This document shows, piece by piece, positions 38,454 through 47,226 of a stretch of 64,000 bases of DNA. Within the stretch, counting starts at the first letter, position 1. The number at the start of each line of letters is the position of its first letter. The notes under the pieces were generated by a model. It had not been told where the DNA came from and did no database searches. It saw only the letters and a list, made by a program, of their open reading frames with translations. The stretch is from JAYYZW01 sp036339995 (GTDB lineage: Bacteria > Pseudomonadota > Gammaproteobacteria > Ga0077536): positions 22,607-86,606 of the forward strand of contig JAYYZW010000049.1 in assembly GCA_036339995.1 (NCBI GenBank). Reading direction: 5' to 3'. The position numbers were made by a program, and so were the translations under genes.

Positions 38454-39203
38454 ATGGCTGGACACAGCAAATGGGCCAATATCCGTCATCGCAAAGGCCG
38501 CCAGGACGCCAAACGCGGCAAGCTTTTTACCCGCCTGATCCGAGAAATCACCGTCGCGGCGCGGATTGGCGGCGGCGATCCGTCAGCCAACCCGAGGCTG
38601 CGCACCGCCCTCGACAGTGCACTCGCCAACAACATGCCCAAGGACACCATTGAGCGGGCCATTGCGCGCGGCGCCGGCGATGCCGAAGGCGAAAACTTCG
38701 AAGAGTTCCGCTACGAGGGCTATGGTCCCGGCGGTATAGCGGTGATGGTCGACTGCATGACCGATAATCGCAATCGCACTGTTGCAGAAGTGCGCCATGC
38801 TTTCACTAAGTGCGGCGGAAATCTGGGGGCGGAGGGGTCGGTCGCGTACATGTTTCATAAGGTAGGTTTGCTGAGCTACCCGAGCGAGGCCAACGTTGAT
38901 GCCATCATGGAAGCTGCGGTCGAAGCAGAAGCCGAAGACGTCGTCGTCAATGAAGATCAATCGATCGATGTGTTGACCGACGCCGACCGGTTTTCCGACG
39001 TGAAAGACGCAATGGTCGAACGCGGTCACCCACCGCAAAGCGCGGAAGTGACCATGCGCGCGAATAACAATAACGATCTCGATAACGACGGCGCCCAGAA
39101 AATGATTCGATTACTCGACATGCTGGAGGATCTGGACGACGTGCAGAAAGTGTATTCTAATGCTGGCATCTCCGACGAAGTTCTCGCGTCACTCGACGCC
39201 TGA
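38454..39203 (+). CDS. yebC: YebC/PmpR-type transcriptional or translation factor
   Basis: The 249-residue protein starts MAGHSKWANIRHRKGRQDAK, the invariant YebC beginning, and contains NMPKDTIERAI, YEGYGPGGIAVMV and GSVAYMF. YebC proteins have been described as DNA-binding regulators and, more recently, as factors that help ribosomes through proline stretches. ATG 38454 is clear despite an upstream open frame. It precedes ruvC by 18 bases, as in most gammaproteobacteria. Confidence 0.96.
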   Translation: MAGHSKWANIRHRKGRQDAKRGKLFTRLIREITVAARIGGGDPSANPRLRTALDSALANNMPKDTIERAIARGAGDAEGENFEEFRYEGYGPGGIAVMVDCMTDNRNRTVAEVRHAFTKCGGNLGAEGSVAYMFHKVGLLSYPSEANVDAIMEAAVEAEAEDVVVNEDQSIDVLTDADRFSDVKDAMVERGHPPQSAEVTMRANNNNDLDNDGAQKMIRLLDMLEDLDDVQKVYSNAGISDEVLASLDA

Positions 39204-39221
39204 ATTCGTGCCCGCCGGCAA

Positions 39222-39725
39222 TTGACGATCATCTTAGGTATCGATCCGGGATCCAGGGTGACTGGATATGGTGTCGTGCGGACCGAACGTCACCGCGTGT
39301 CTTATCTCGCCTGTGGCTCAATTCGTCTAGGTAACGGCGCCCTTGATGATCGATTGTCCTTATTGTTCGATGAACTCTCATCTATCATTGACCGATACGA
39401 CCCCGTGGAGGCGGCCGTCGAGAAGGTATTCATGAATCGGAACGCCGATTCGGCGCTCAAACTCGGCCATGCCCGCGGCGTTGCGATCGTCGCTGCGCGT
39501 AGGGCCGGCCTTGCGATAAGCGAATATTCGGTCACCCAGATCAAGCGAACCGTCGTCGGGCGCGGGCATGCGGACAAGGCGCAGGTTCAGCATATGGTCA
39601 CAGCGCTCCTCGGACTCGACGATACGCCGAAACCGGACGCAGCCGATGCGCTCGCCGCGGCGATATGCCATGGACACATGCGGGACGGTCTTGCCCGGCT
39701 CGCGATCGCAGGGGGCCGCGCGTGA
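39222..39725 (+). CDS. ruvC: Holliday junction resolvase RuvC
   Basis: RuvC cuts Holliday junctions bound by RuvAB. The 167-residue RNase H-fold protein has the acidic residues in LGIDPGSRVTGYG (Asp8), AAVEKVFM (Glu67) and KPDAADALA. No ATG or GTG fits: the frame opens with TTG at 39222, which gives (M)TIILGIDPG, two residues longer than the usual strand, and the Shine-Dalgarno is weak. It overlaps ruvA by four bases. Confidence 0.96.
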   Translation: MTIILGIDPGSRVTGYGVVRTERHRVSYLACGSIRLGNGALDDRLSLLFDELSSIIDRYDPVEAAVEKVFMNRNADSALKLGHARGVAIVAARRAGLAISEYSVTQIKRTVVGRGHADKAQVQHMVTALLGLDDTPKPDAADALAAAICHGHMRDGLARLAIAGGRA

Positions 39726-40315
39726 TCGGTCGCATTTCGGGGTTGCTCATAGAGAAGCGGCCGCCGCAGATCATCATCGACTGCAACGGTGTGGGATATG
39801 AAATAGAAGCCCCGATGACGACGATCTGGGCGCTTCCGGAAATAAACCAGCAGGTCTCTTTATATACCCACCTCGCGGTGCGCGACGACGCGCATCTGCT
39901 CTATGGATTCTCGACGGAGGGCGAACGGCGACTGTTTCGAAGCCTTCTGAAAGTCAACGGCGTCGGCACCAAGATGGCGCTGGTGATCCTTTCGGGCATG
40001 GACGCCAATGCCTTCGCCGAGTGCGTCCATGCCGGCGATGTAGTGAGACTGACCGCGCTGCCTGGCGTCGGTAAGAAGACCGCGGAGCGCCTTATCGTCG
40101 AAATGCGCGACCGCGTCGATGACCTGAAATCGGACGACGCCCGGCAGACACCGGGGGAACCGAGCAGGGACAAGCCCGTCAACGACGCGATCAGCGGACT
40201 CATAGCGCTCGGTTACAAACCGGCCGAAGCGAGTAAATACGTCCATGTGCTGGAAGTCGGGAACATGAAAAGCGAAGACATCATCCGCGAGGTACTGAAA
40301 AACCTGGTCGGCTAG
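39722..40315 (+). CDS. ruvA: Holliday junction DNA helicase subunit RuvA
   Basis: RuvA tetramers bind the four-way junction and load RuvB. The 197-residue protein has the N-terminal OB fold (IGRISGLLIEK), two helix-hairpin-helix motifs (LLKVNGVGTKMAL and LTALPGVGKKTAERL), and a C-terminal domain that contacts RuvB (ISGLIALGYKPAEA). The GTG start at 39722 overlaps the ruvC TGA, which fits translational coupling; the longer frame lies inside ruvC. Confidence 0.97.
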   Translation: MIGRISGLLIEKRPPQIIIDCNGVGYEIEAPMTTIWALPEINQQVSLYTHLAVRDDAHLLYGFSTEGERRLFRSLLKVNGVGTKMALVILSGMDANAFAECVHAGDVVRLTALPGVGKKTAERLIVEMRDRVDDLKSDDARQTPGEPSRDKPVNDAISGLIALGYKPAEASKYVHVLEVGNMKSEDIIREVLKNLVG

Positions 40316-40384
40316 CAGCCCGTTCAACCCGGATTCGTGCATCGGATCCCTAAAGCGATGAGACCGCAGCACAGCAGTAAAAAC

Positions 40385-41428
40385 ATGTCCGATCCCGATC
40401 GCATCATTACCGCCGAAGCAACGAACGAAGACACCGCTGCCGATGATTCCATCCGACCGCGGCTGCTGGCGGATTTCATCGGCCAGCCGGCCGTGCACGA
40501 ACAGATGGAGATCTTCATCGGCGCGGCAGTCAAGCGCGGTGAAGCGCTAGACCATGTGTTGATCTTCGGTCCACCCGGCCTCGGCAAGACCACGCTCGCT
40601 CACATCGTAGCGAACGAGATGAAGGTCAACCTGCGACAGACCTCGGGGCCGGTACTCGAAAAGCCCGGTGATCTCGCGGCCTTGCTCACCAACCTCGAGC
40701 CCCGAGACGTCCTGTTCATCGATGAAATTCACCGGCTGAGCCCGGTGGTCGAGGAAACCCTCTATCCCGCATTGGAGGACTACCAACTGGACATTATGAT
40801 CGGAGAAGGGCCGGCCGCCCGTGCGATCAAGCTCGATCTGCCGAAGTTCACGTTGATCGGGGCGACCACGCGCGCCGGCTTATTAACCTCGCCGCTGCGG
40901 GACCGTTTCGGCATTGTGCAGCGCCTGGAGTTTTATTCGGCCACGGAGCTGGCACGCATCGTGCGGCGCGCCGCGGACATTCTCGGCGTTGCCATCGACG
41001 ACGGCGGAACGGAGACGATCGCGGAACGCTCGCGCGGAACGCCTCGAATAGCCAACCGCCTGCTCAGGCGGTCCCGAGATTATGCCGAAATCAAGGCCGA
41101 CGGGGTGTTGAGCGCGAAAGTGGCAACACGCGCTCTGGACTTGCTGAATGTGGATCAGCACGGCTTCGATGTGATGGATCGCAAACTGTTGCTGGCGATC
41201 ATGCAGAAATTCGACGGCGGGCCAGTCGGGATCGACAATCTGGCAGCAGCGCTCGGCGAGGAACGCGGCACGATCGAAGACGTGATCGAACCGTTTTTGA
41301 TTCAACAAGGGTTCTTGATGCGCACTCCAAGAGGGCGCACAGCAACTAAAACGGCCTGGCACCATTTCGGGTTGACGATGCCCGAATCGTTGCGCCAGGC
41401 GGATGACTTGTTTCCCCGGGGCGAGTGA
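40385..41428 (+). CDS. ruvB: Holliday junction branch-migration ATPase RuvB
   Basis: RuvB is the AAA+ motor of branch migration. With ATG 40385 the protein has 347 residues: RPRLLADFIGQ, Walker A GPPGLGKTT (62-70), Walker B DVLFIDEIHRL, sensor I LIGATTRAGLLTSPLRDRFG, and the C-terminal winged helix (EPFLIQQGFLMRTPRGR). Earlier in-frame ATGs (40337, 40361) would add atypical residues. The gene ends 22 bases before a complete family A repeat. Confidence 0.97.
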   Translation: MSDPDRIITAEATNEDTAADDSIRPRLLADFIGQPAVHEQMEIFIGAAVKRGEALDHVLIFGPPGLGKTTLAHIVANEMKVNLRQTSGPVLEKPGDLAALLTNLEPRDVLFIDEIHRLSPVVEETLYPALEDYQLDIMIGEGPAARAIKLDLPKFTLIGATTRAGLLTSPLRDRFGIVQRLEFYSATELARIVRRAADILGVAIDDGGTETIAERSRGTPRIANRLLRRSRDYAEIKADGVLSAKVATRALDLLNVDQHGFDVMDRKLLLAIMQKFDGGPVGIDNLAAALGEERGTIEDVIEPFLIQQGFLMRTPRGRTATKTAWHHFGLTMPESLRQADDLFPRGE

Positions 41429-41450
41429 AGGCCGACAGCGGCTATTGGAT

Positions 41451-41616
41451 TAAGGACCTCTGAATAAGTCATGGCGCGTCTGAATTGTTCATGCGCAGTG
41501 CAGATCAAGGCACGAAGCGCAGGTAATAGCGGGGACTATTGGCAAGGTTCGTAACGTAAGGCTCCGCGATATCATGGGCAAGGCAGATGTGCCATGACTT
41601 ATTCAGAGATTTCTTA
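41451..41616 (+). repeat. Complete family A inverted-repeat element (MITE-like), copy 1
   Basis: The 166-bp non-coding element has ends CCTCTGAATAAGTCATGG (left) and CCATGACTTATTCAGAG (right), which are reverse complements. The interior holds the core GGGGACTATTGGCAAGGTTC and AAGGCTCCGCGAT, present inverted in the copy at 47043-47210. It carries no open frame, so it is a miniature element mobilised in trans. Its right end TTCTTAA lies one base before the ybgC ATG. Confidence 0.9.
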
Positions 41617-41617
41617 A

Positions 41618-42031
41618 ATGATAAGCGAACGCTTCGTGTGGCGGGTACGCGTCTATTACGAGGATACGGATGCAGCGGGAATCGTTTATCACGCGAACTA
41701 TCTCCGCTTCATGGAGCGCGCGCGGACCGAGTGGCTGCGAGCGTTGGGATTTGAGCAGGATGCCTTGCTCGGCGATTTCAATATCGTGTTCGTCGTCAAT
41801 CAAACCGATGTGAAATACGTTCGGGCGGCGCGGTTTAACGAGGAACTTACGGTCACAACCGGACTCGAACGATTGCGCGGAGCAAGCCTGGAGTTCGTGC
41901 AGATCATCGAGAACTGCGGTCAACGGTGCGTTTGTACGGCCAACAACCGCGTTGCCTGCGTCGATGCAAGCTCCTTCAAACCACGGCGAATTCCGGGGCA
42001 GATGTTGAGGGTGTTTCAAAGTGCAAACTGA
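41618..42031 (+). CDS. ybgC: Tol-Pal-associated acyl-CoA thioesterase YbgC
   Basis: A hot-dog-fold thioesterase of 137 residues with the catalytic motif VYYEDTDAAGIVYHANYLRFMERAR. It is the usual first gene of the tol-pal operon and may act in phospholipid metabolism. The start ATG 41618 directly follows a family A repeat, whose AGAG gives only a weak ribosome-binding site. The end overlaps tolQ by 11 bases. Confidence 0.96.
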   Translation: MISERFVWRVRVYYEDTDAAGIVYHANYLRFMERARTEWLRALGFEQDALLGDFNIVFVVNQTDVKYVRAARFNEELTVTTGLERLRGASLEFVQIIENCGQRCVCTANNRVACVDASSFKPRRIPGQMLRVFQSAN

Positions 42032-42695
42032 TTTGTCCATAGCGAGCTTGATCCTGGGGGCGAGCCTGCTCGTTAAATTCGTCATGTTGGTTCTTTTGAT
42101 TGCGTCCATCGCCTCCTGGGCCCTGATTTTCGCGAAGCGGCGCCAGATGCTTAAAGCCAAGCGCGACCTCAAGGAATTCGAGGATGAATTCTGGTCGACC
42201 GAAGATTTAACGGCGCTCTTCAATCGAGTTTCTGTGCAGGAATACGAGAAGACCAGTATGGAACGTATATTCGAAGCCGGATTCCGAGAATTCGCGCGGC
42301 TACGCAAGCGCGGCGGCATGGACGCAACGGACATTCTGGATGGTGCGCAGCGCGCCATGAAGGTCGCCGTCAGCCGCGAACTAGAGATGCTGGAAACGAA
42401 TCTTCCGACACTTGCGACAGTGGGTTCGGTCAGTCCCTATATCGGTCTTTTTGGAACGGTATGGGGGATCATGAATTCGTTTCAGGCGCTCGGCAACGTC
42501 CATCAGGCGACGCTTGCCATGGTCGCGCCGGGCATCTCCGAAGCGCTAGTAGCCACCGCAATGGGGTTGTTTGCAGCCATTCCCGCCGTCGTTGCGTACA
42601 ACCTCTATTCCAGTGATATCGATCGAATATTCGGGCGATACGATATTTTTCACGAGGAGTTTCTTTCCATCCTGAGGCGCCAGGTACACGATTAA
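42021..42695 (+). CDS. tolQ: Tol-Pal proton channel subunit TolQ
   Basis: TolQ forms, with TolR, the inner-membrane proton-driven motor. The 224-residue protein has three transmembrane helices: ILGASLLVKFVMLVLLIASI at the N-terminus, then LATVGSVSPYIGLFGTVWGI and EALVATAMGLFAAIPAVVAY. The GTG start at 42021 lies within the ybgC end. It is followed after 51 bases by tolR. Confidence 0.97.
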   Translation: MQTDLSIASLILGASLLVKFVMLVLLIASIASWALIFAKRRQMLKAKRDLKEFEDEFWSTEDLTALFNRVSVQEYEKTSMERIFEAGFREFARLRKRGGMDATDILDGAQRAMKVAVSRELEMLETNLPTLATVGSVSPYIGLFGTVWGIMNSFQALGNVHQATLAMVAPGISEALVATAMGLFAAIPAVVAYNLYSSDIDRIFGRYDIFHEEFLSILRRQVHD

Positions 42696-42746
42696 TCAGT
42701 AGTTGAGTCATCCGTTTAATCAACGACCTGTCAGGAGCCCCACTGC

Positions 42747-43172
42747 ATGCGACCTTCAAATGAACGTCGACGCTTGATGTCGGAAATCAACGTCGTTCCC
42801 TATATCGACGTCATGCTTGTGTTGCTGATTATCTTCATGATCACGGCACCGCTCATCACCCAGGGCGTTAAAATCGATCTGCCGCAGGCGCCCTCCGAGG
42901 TGCTTCCTCCAAGCGAGAATGAACCGGTGATCGTGACGGTCGATGCCGCCGGCAGTGTGTTCATCGATTTCGGCGAAAATCCCGAGGACGCCGTGACTGA
43001 AGAAATTCTCGTTACCCGCATCACCGCGCTCAAGAAATATCGCCCGCAGATTGAGGTTTTCGTGGAGGGCGATCGAGCGGTCGATTATGGGCGCGTTGTA
43101 CGGGTCATGACCCTCCTACAACAGGCAGGGGTCGTTTCCGTCGGCCTGATAACGCAGCCGCCGGAACGATAG
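42747..43172 (+). CDS. tolR: Tol-Pal proton channel subunit TolR
   Basis: TolR is a single-pass ExbD-type protein of 141 residues. The transmembrane segment contains the essential aspartate in INVVPYIDVMLVLLIIFMIT, and the periplasmic domain ends with YGRVVRVMTLLQQAGVVSVGL. It stands in the standard position between tolQ and tolA. Confidence 0.97.
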   Translation: MRPSNERRRLMSEINVVPYIDVMLVLLIIFMITAPLITQGVKIDLPQAPSEVLPPSENEPVIVTVDAAGSVFIDFGENPEDAVTEEILVTRITALKKYRPQIEVFVEGDRAVDYGRVVRVMTLLQQAGVVSVGLITQPPER

Positions 43173-43218
43173 AGCGTCGCCGAAATCGTCGAGCCCATTT
43201 TCGAAAATCGCCCTGCGA

Positions 43219-44031
43219 ATGTATTCCAAACGAACTATTACACTTTCAATTCTTCTACACGTCGCGCTCGTGGTGCTCTTGATGGTGAGCGTCGATTTCG
43301 CGCCGCGTGAGGTCCGTGCCGGTGGCAACCGCAAGAAGATCGTACAAGCAGTCGTGGTCGACAATCACGCCGTAAAAGAGGAAGTCAAACGTCTCAAGGC
43401 AGCCGAAGAAAAAGCGAGGCTCGAACGGGCGCAGAAAGTCAAGGAAGCCAAGCGTAAGGTGGCGCAAGCCGAGAAAAAGCGCAAAGCCGAAGAAAAACGG
43501 CTGAAGGAACTCAAAGCGGAGCGAGCGCGTCTCAAGAAGAAGGATGATCAGGCGCGAAAACGGGCGGCTGAGGCGGACAAAAAGCGTGAGGTGGACCTAA
43601 AGCGTCTGGCGAAAGAAAAAGAGCAGCGTGAAGACGCCGAACGCAAAAAACGTGAGACGGAGCTTGCCGCAGCGGAACGCAAAAGAATTGAACGGGCTTT
43701 GCAGGATGATCTTGCCGTCGAGGAAGCGATGCGCCAGGCCGCCGTAGAAAAATCGGAGATCGACCGTTATGTCGCGGCCATTCAAAACCGCGTACGGCAG
43801 TCGTTCACGATCCTACCCGGCCTGGACGGTTTGTCATGCACCTTGCGCATCACCTTGATACCGGGCGGCGAGGTGTCACAGGTACAAGTTATGAAGTCGA
43901 GCGGCAACGCCACGTTTGACCGACAGGCGGAAAACGCGGTCCGAAAATCGGCGCCCTTACCCGTACCCACGGATCCAAGGCTATTCAAGAAAATGAGGAG
44001 CATTTCCTTTGTGTTTGATCCACAGACTTAG
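43219..44031 (+). CDS. tolA: TolA, envelope-spanning coiled-coil protein
   Basis: TolA links the TolQR motor to TolB/Pal. In the 270-residue protein an N-terminal anchor (TITLSILLHVALVVLLMVSV) is followed by a long Lys/Glu/Ala/Arg-rich helix (about residues 50-175, repeating EEKARLERAQKVKEAKRK-like heptads). The C-terminal domain III follows (IQNRVRQSFTILPGLDGLSC and VQVMKSSGNATFDRQAENAV). Domain II is shorter than in E. coli (421 residues in total there). It overlaps tolB by 23 bases. Confidence 0.95.
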   Translation: MYSKRTITLSILLHVALVVLLMVSVDFAPREVRAGGNRKKIVQAVVVDNHAVKEEVKRLKAAEEKARLERAQKVKEAKRKVAQAEKKRKAEEKRLKELKAERARLKKKDDQARKRAAEADKKREVDLKRLAKEKEQREDAERKKRETELAAAERKRIERALQDDLAVEEAMRQAAVEKSEIDRYVAAIQNRVRQSFTILPGLDGLSCTLRITLIPGGEVSQVQVMKSSGNATFDRQAENAVRKSAPLPVPTDPRLFKKMRSISFVFDPQT

Positions 44032-45334
44032 TCGGCGCATCACCTACAGTGTGCTGCTCGCCGTCGCGTTGGCCGCAGAGGGTGAAGCGGCAGAGGGTGA
44101 ATTGATCATTCACATCGATCAGGGCATCGAATCGGCGCTGCCGATCGCGGTGGTCCCTTTTGCCACGATCGGGGACATGAGCGGCGGCACGGACGTGGCC
44201 GCAGTGATCAGTTCGGACCTCGCGCGCAGCGGACAGTTCGCGCCAATGCCGAAGACGGATTTGCCTTCCCGGCCAGCGAGTTTCTCCGCGATCAATTTCA
44301 AGGATTGGCGGCTGCTCGGTATGGAGAATCTCGTCATCGGAAAAATCCTGCGCTCGCCCAAAGGCGGATTCGTCGTAGAGTTTCGCGTCATAGATATTTA
44401 CGGAGGCAAACAACTTCTTGGATACAGGATCCCGACGTCCGCGGACAACATGCGCTTGACGGCGCACCATGTGAGCGATCTCATATACGAGAAACTGACG
44501 AACAGGAAAGGCGCGTTCGCTACTCGTATCGCATATGTGACGGTCGAACGGACATCCAAAGATCAATCGATATTTCGTCTGCAGGTCGCCGATGCCGACG
44601 GCTTTGACCCCCATACCATTCTGGAATCCTCGCAACCCTTACTGTCTCCGGCCTGGTCACCGGACGGATCGCAGCTCGCCTACGTTTCTTTTGAAGACAA
44701 AAATTCGGCCATTTACCTGCAAAACATCAAAACGGGCCGCAGAAAGAAGATCATATCGGGTGACGGCATTAACAGCGCGCCATCCTTCGCACCCGATGGC
44801 GAGCGTCTGGCCGTCACCCTTTCGCGCGACGGAGACCCCGAGATTTATCGTTATCATCTGGAAACTAGAAAGTTAACGCGCTTGACCAGACATCCCGCCA
44901 TCGACACCGAAGCCAATTGGGCGCCCGACGGCAGGAGCATCGTATTCACGTCCGACCGTGGTGGTGGCCCGCAGATCTATCGACTCTTTTTCGACGGCAG
45001 CGCGCCGCAGCGGGTAACTTTCAACATGGGATCCTATAACGCTCGGGCTAGGCATTCGCCCGACGGTAAAAAACTCGCGGTAGTACACGGCGGCGAACGC
45101 GGATTTCACATCGCGGTACTCGATCTGGAAAACGGATTTTTCGAAATTCTGACCAGCGCCCGTTTGGATGAATCGCCGAGCTTTGCACCCAACGGCCGTA
45201 TAATAATTTATGCGACAATGGGTCCACGCGGCACGGAATTGGCGGTGACATCAATCGATGGGCGCTTGAAGCAACGACTGGCCTTGCAAACTGGCGAAGT
45301 AAGAGAGCCGGTGTGGGGTCCGTTCAGACAGTAA
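44009..45334 (+). CDS. tolB: Tol-Pal periplasmic beta-propeller TolB
   Basis: TolB binds Pal and TolA in the periplasm. The 441-residue protein has a signal peptide (ITYSVLLAVALAAEGEA), an N-terminal domain with ALPIAVVPFA, and the WD40-like propeller with repeated SPAWSPDGSQLAYVSFE, APSFAPDGERLAVTLS, EANWAPDGRSIVFTSDRGG and SPSFAPNGRIIIYAT-like blades. No ATG lies near; TTG 44009, eight bases after GAGGAG inside the tolA end, has the best ribosome-binding site. It therefore starts within tolA and is probably translationally coupled to it. Confidence 0.95.
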   Translation: MCLIHRLSRRITYSVLLAVALAAEGEAAEGELIIHIDQGIESALPIAVVPFATIGDMSGGTDVAAVISSDLARSGQFAPMPKTDLPSRPASFSAINFKDWRLLGMENLVIGKILRSPKGGFVVEFRVIDIYGGKQLLGYRIPTSADNMRLTAHHVSDLIYEKLTNRKGAFATRIAYVTVERTSKDQSIFRLQVADADGFDPHTILESSQPLLSPAWSPDGSQLAYVSFEDKNSAIYLQNIKTGRRKKIISGDGINSAPSFAPDGERLAVTLSRDGDPEIYRYHLETRKLTRLTRHPAIDTEANWAPDGRSIVFTSDRGGGPQIYRLFFDGSAPQRVTFNMGSYNARARHSPDGKKLAVVHGGERGFHIAVLDLENGFFEILTSARLDESPSFAPNGRIIIYATMGPRGTELAVTSIDGRLKQRLALQTGEVREPVWGPFRQ

Positions 45335-45398
45335 CTCGGCGAACGTCTGCAATCGGTGACTGGACACCCACCCGGAAGATTATTAGGAGGAAAAGCGT

Positions 45399-45956
45399 AT
45401 GAAAGAGGTCGGCTTTAAACTCGTGCTCGTGCTGATGGCCGCGATACTGCTGGCTGGATGCGGTGCCGTCGGTGGTAAAAAGGAGCAAGCAACTACTCCC
45501 GCGAAGGTCGAGGACCGCAGTATGGATCGTGCGGAATCCGATGCGGATGCTGATTCCGACGCGCGAACTCAGGGACTTGAAGATGATGAAACAATGTCGG
45601 CGGCCGCGCTTGACGATCCTGACAGCCCGCTTTCAGTGCGCGTCATTTATTTCGACTACGACAGCAGTATCGTGCGGGCGGATTTCAGCGAGATGATCGC
45701 CGCCCATGCCGCCTATCTGGCGGCTAACCCTTCGACCACCGTGACCCTCGAAGGGCATGCGGACGAACGCGGTACCCGCGAATACAACCTGGCGCTCGGA
45801 GAACGTCGGGGACTGTCGGTGCGGCGTCATCTGGTGTTGCTTGGCGCGTCGGCGGGCCAGGTCAAGACGGTGAGTTACGGCGAGGAACGACCGCTCGTCG
45901 ACGGACATGACGAAGATTCTTATGCGCTGAACCGATGTGTCGAACTGGTCTATTGA
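45399..45956 (+). CDS. pal: Peptidoglycan-associated lipoprotein Pal
   Basis: Pal is an outer-membrane lipoprotein that binds peptidoglycan. The 185-residue protein has a lipobox (LMAAILLAGCG), an acidic Asp/Ala-rich linker (SDADADSDARTQ), and the OmpA-like domain (VIYFDYDSSIVRADF, TLEGHADERGTREYNLALGE, and the terminal NRCVELVY). It is preceded by a good Shine-Dalgarno (AGGAGG). cpoB follows after nine bases. Confidence 0.96.
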   Translation: MKEVGFKLVLVLMAAILLAGCGAVGGKKEQATTPAKVEDRSMDRAESDADADSDARTQGLEDDETMSAAALDDPDSPLSVRVIYFDYDSSIVRADFSEMIAAHAAYLAANPSTTVTLEGHADERGTREYNLALGERRGLSVRRHLVLLGASAGQVKTVSYGEERPLVDGHDEDSYALNRCVELVY

Positions 45957-45965
45957 TAAGGGCCC

Positions 45966-47045
45966 GTGAACTTGGCAATGCTTGGAATGTTTCGAAGGAC
46001 TCGATCGCAGACACCTCGCAACAAGCTTGCCTCGTTGACGGTGATGCTGGGGCTCTTGGCGTGCCTGCCGGCAACCGTGAACGGTCAGACCGAGGGGGGC
46101 CTCGCTGGTCGAATGACGCGCCTGGAACGTGCGCTCGATAGCAAGGGGCTGGTCGAACTGCTCCAACAGCTCGAATTGTTGCAAGCCGAACTCCGGCAAC
46201 TACGCGGCGAGATGGAAAATCAGGTATTCGCTCTAGAGATGGTGCGGAAGAGCCAGCGCGAGGCGTACGCCGACGTCGACCAGCGGCTGGGGCTGATCGA
46301 GAATGGCGGGGTCGCCGCCACCGTGGCTGCTGTCCCCGGCGTCGCAACCGATCCACCCCTGCCGACTCTTACAACGCCCGCCGGTGGTGTTGTCGCGGGG
46401 ACCCCTTCCGCTCAGGCTATCGCGGTCGATATTCGACCGCCCGCTGTAGCCGCGCTCGCCGTTGGGGCAGATCTGATCGAAGCGGGTGCAGTTGTGCCGG
46501 GCGATACGGATGAACTACCACTGGACGGAGCGGCGGCAACAGCCGACGTTCCCAGTGATATTGCATTGATGGATTCGACACAACCGCCGGCGAGTACCAC
46601 GCCGATTATTGACTGGCCCACGCCGTCGATCCTGCCGCCGACACCAACGGTTGATAGCGCGGAGTCCAAAGCAGCGTACAGGGGGGCCTTCACCATGTTG
46701 AAAGCGGGCCAGTACGACGAATGCATCGCGTCGTTCAACAATTTCCTGCGGCAGTATCCATCCAGCCAGTATGCGGATAACGCTCAGTACTGGCTGGGCG
46801 AAGCTTATTACGTCATGGGTCAGTTCGAACCCGCGATCGATCAATACCAAAAACTGGTCAACGGCTACCCTGATAGCAAGAAGCAATCGCACGCGATGCT
46901 CAAGATCGCTTACAGCTATCACAAACTCGCACTGGCCGAGCAGGCGGTTGGTGTTCTGACTGAACTGAAAAATCGCTTTCCGGGCTCTGCCGCGGCACGC
47001 TTCGCCGACGAGCGTTTGAGGCGAATACGAGCGGAGTCACCCTAA
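45966..47045 (+). CDS. cpoB: Cell division coordinator CpoB
   Basis: CpoB couples Tol with PBP1B during constriction. The protein has 359 residues: a signal peptide (LTVMLGLLACLPATVNGQ), an N-terminal coiled coil (MTRLERALDSKGLVELLQQL onward), a long Pro/Ala/Thr-rich linker of about 130 residues that is longer than usual, then three TPR units from about residue 235 (YRGAFTMLKAGQYDECIASF, YADNAQYWLGEAYYVMGQFE). The start is GTG 45966. Its TAA stop forms the first bases of a family A repeat. Confidence 0.93.
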   Translation: MNLAMLGMFRRTRSQTPRNKLASLTVMLGLLACLPATVNGQTEGGLAGRMTRLERALDSKGLVELLQQLELLQAELRQLRGEMENQVFALEMVRKSQREAYADVDQRLGLIENGGVAATVAAVPGVATDPPLPTLTTPAGGVVAGTPSAQAIAVDIRPPAVAALAVGADLIEAGAVVPGDTDELPLDGAAATADVPSDIALMDSTQPPASTTPIIDWPTPSILPPTPTVDSAESKAAYRGAFTMLKAGQYDECIASFNNFLRQYPSSQYADNAQYWLGEAYYVMGQFEPAIDQYQKLVNGYPDSKKQSHAMLKIAYSYHKLALAEQAVGVLTELKNRFPGSAAARFADERLRRIRAESP

Positions 47046-47210
47046 GGAACCTCTGAAAAAGTCATGGCACATCTGCCTTGCCTATGAAATTGCGGAGCCT
47101 TACGTTACGAACCTTGCCAATAGTCCCCGCTATAGTCTGCGATTCGTGCCTTGATCTGCGCGATTTCATGAACAATTCAGACGCACCATGACTTATTCAG
47201 AGGTTCCCTA
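47043..47210 (-). repeat. Complete family A inverted-repeat element (MITE-like), copy 2
   Basis: The 168-bp element has ends AACCTCTGAAAAAGTCATGG and CCATGACTTATTCAGAGGTT. The interior (TACGTTACGAACCTTGCCAA, TAGTCCCCGCTATA) is the reverse complement of copy 1, so the copies are in opposite orientation with modest divergence. The left end supplies the cpoB stop codon TAA, and the right end lies 16 bases before the queE start. No open frame is inside. Confidence 0.9.
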
Positions 47211-47226
47211 AACGCCTTCTCCTTTC

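Noticed and set aside
34018..47210. IS1182 remnant as parent of the family A repeat
   Set aside because: No shared terminal sequence is visible near the transposase scrap; the link would be speculation.
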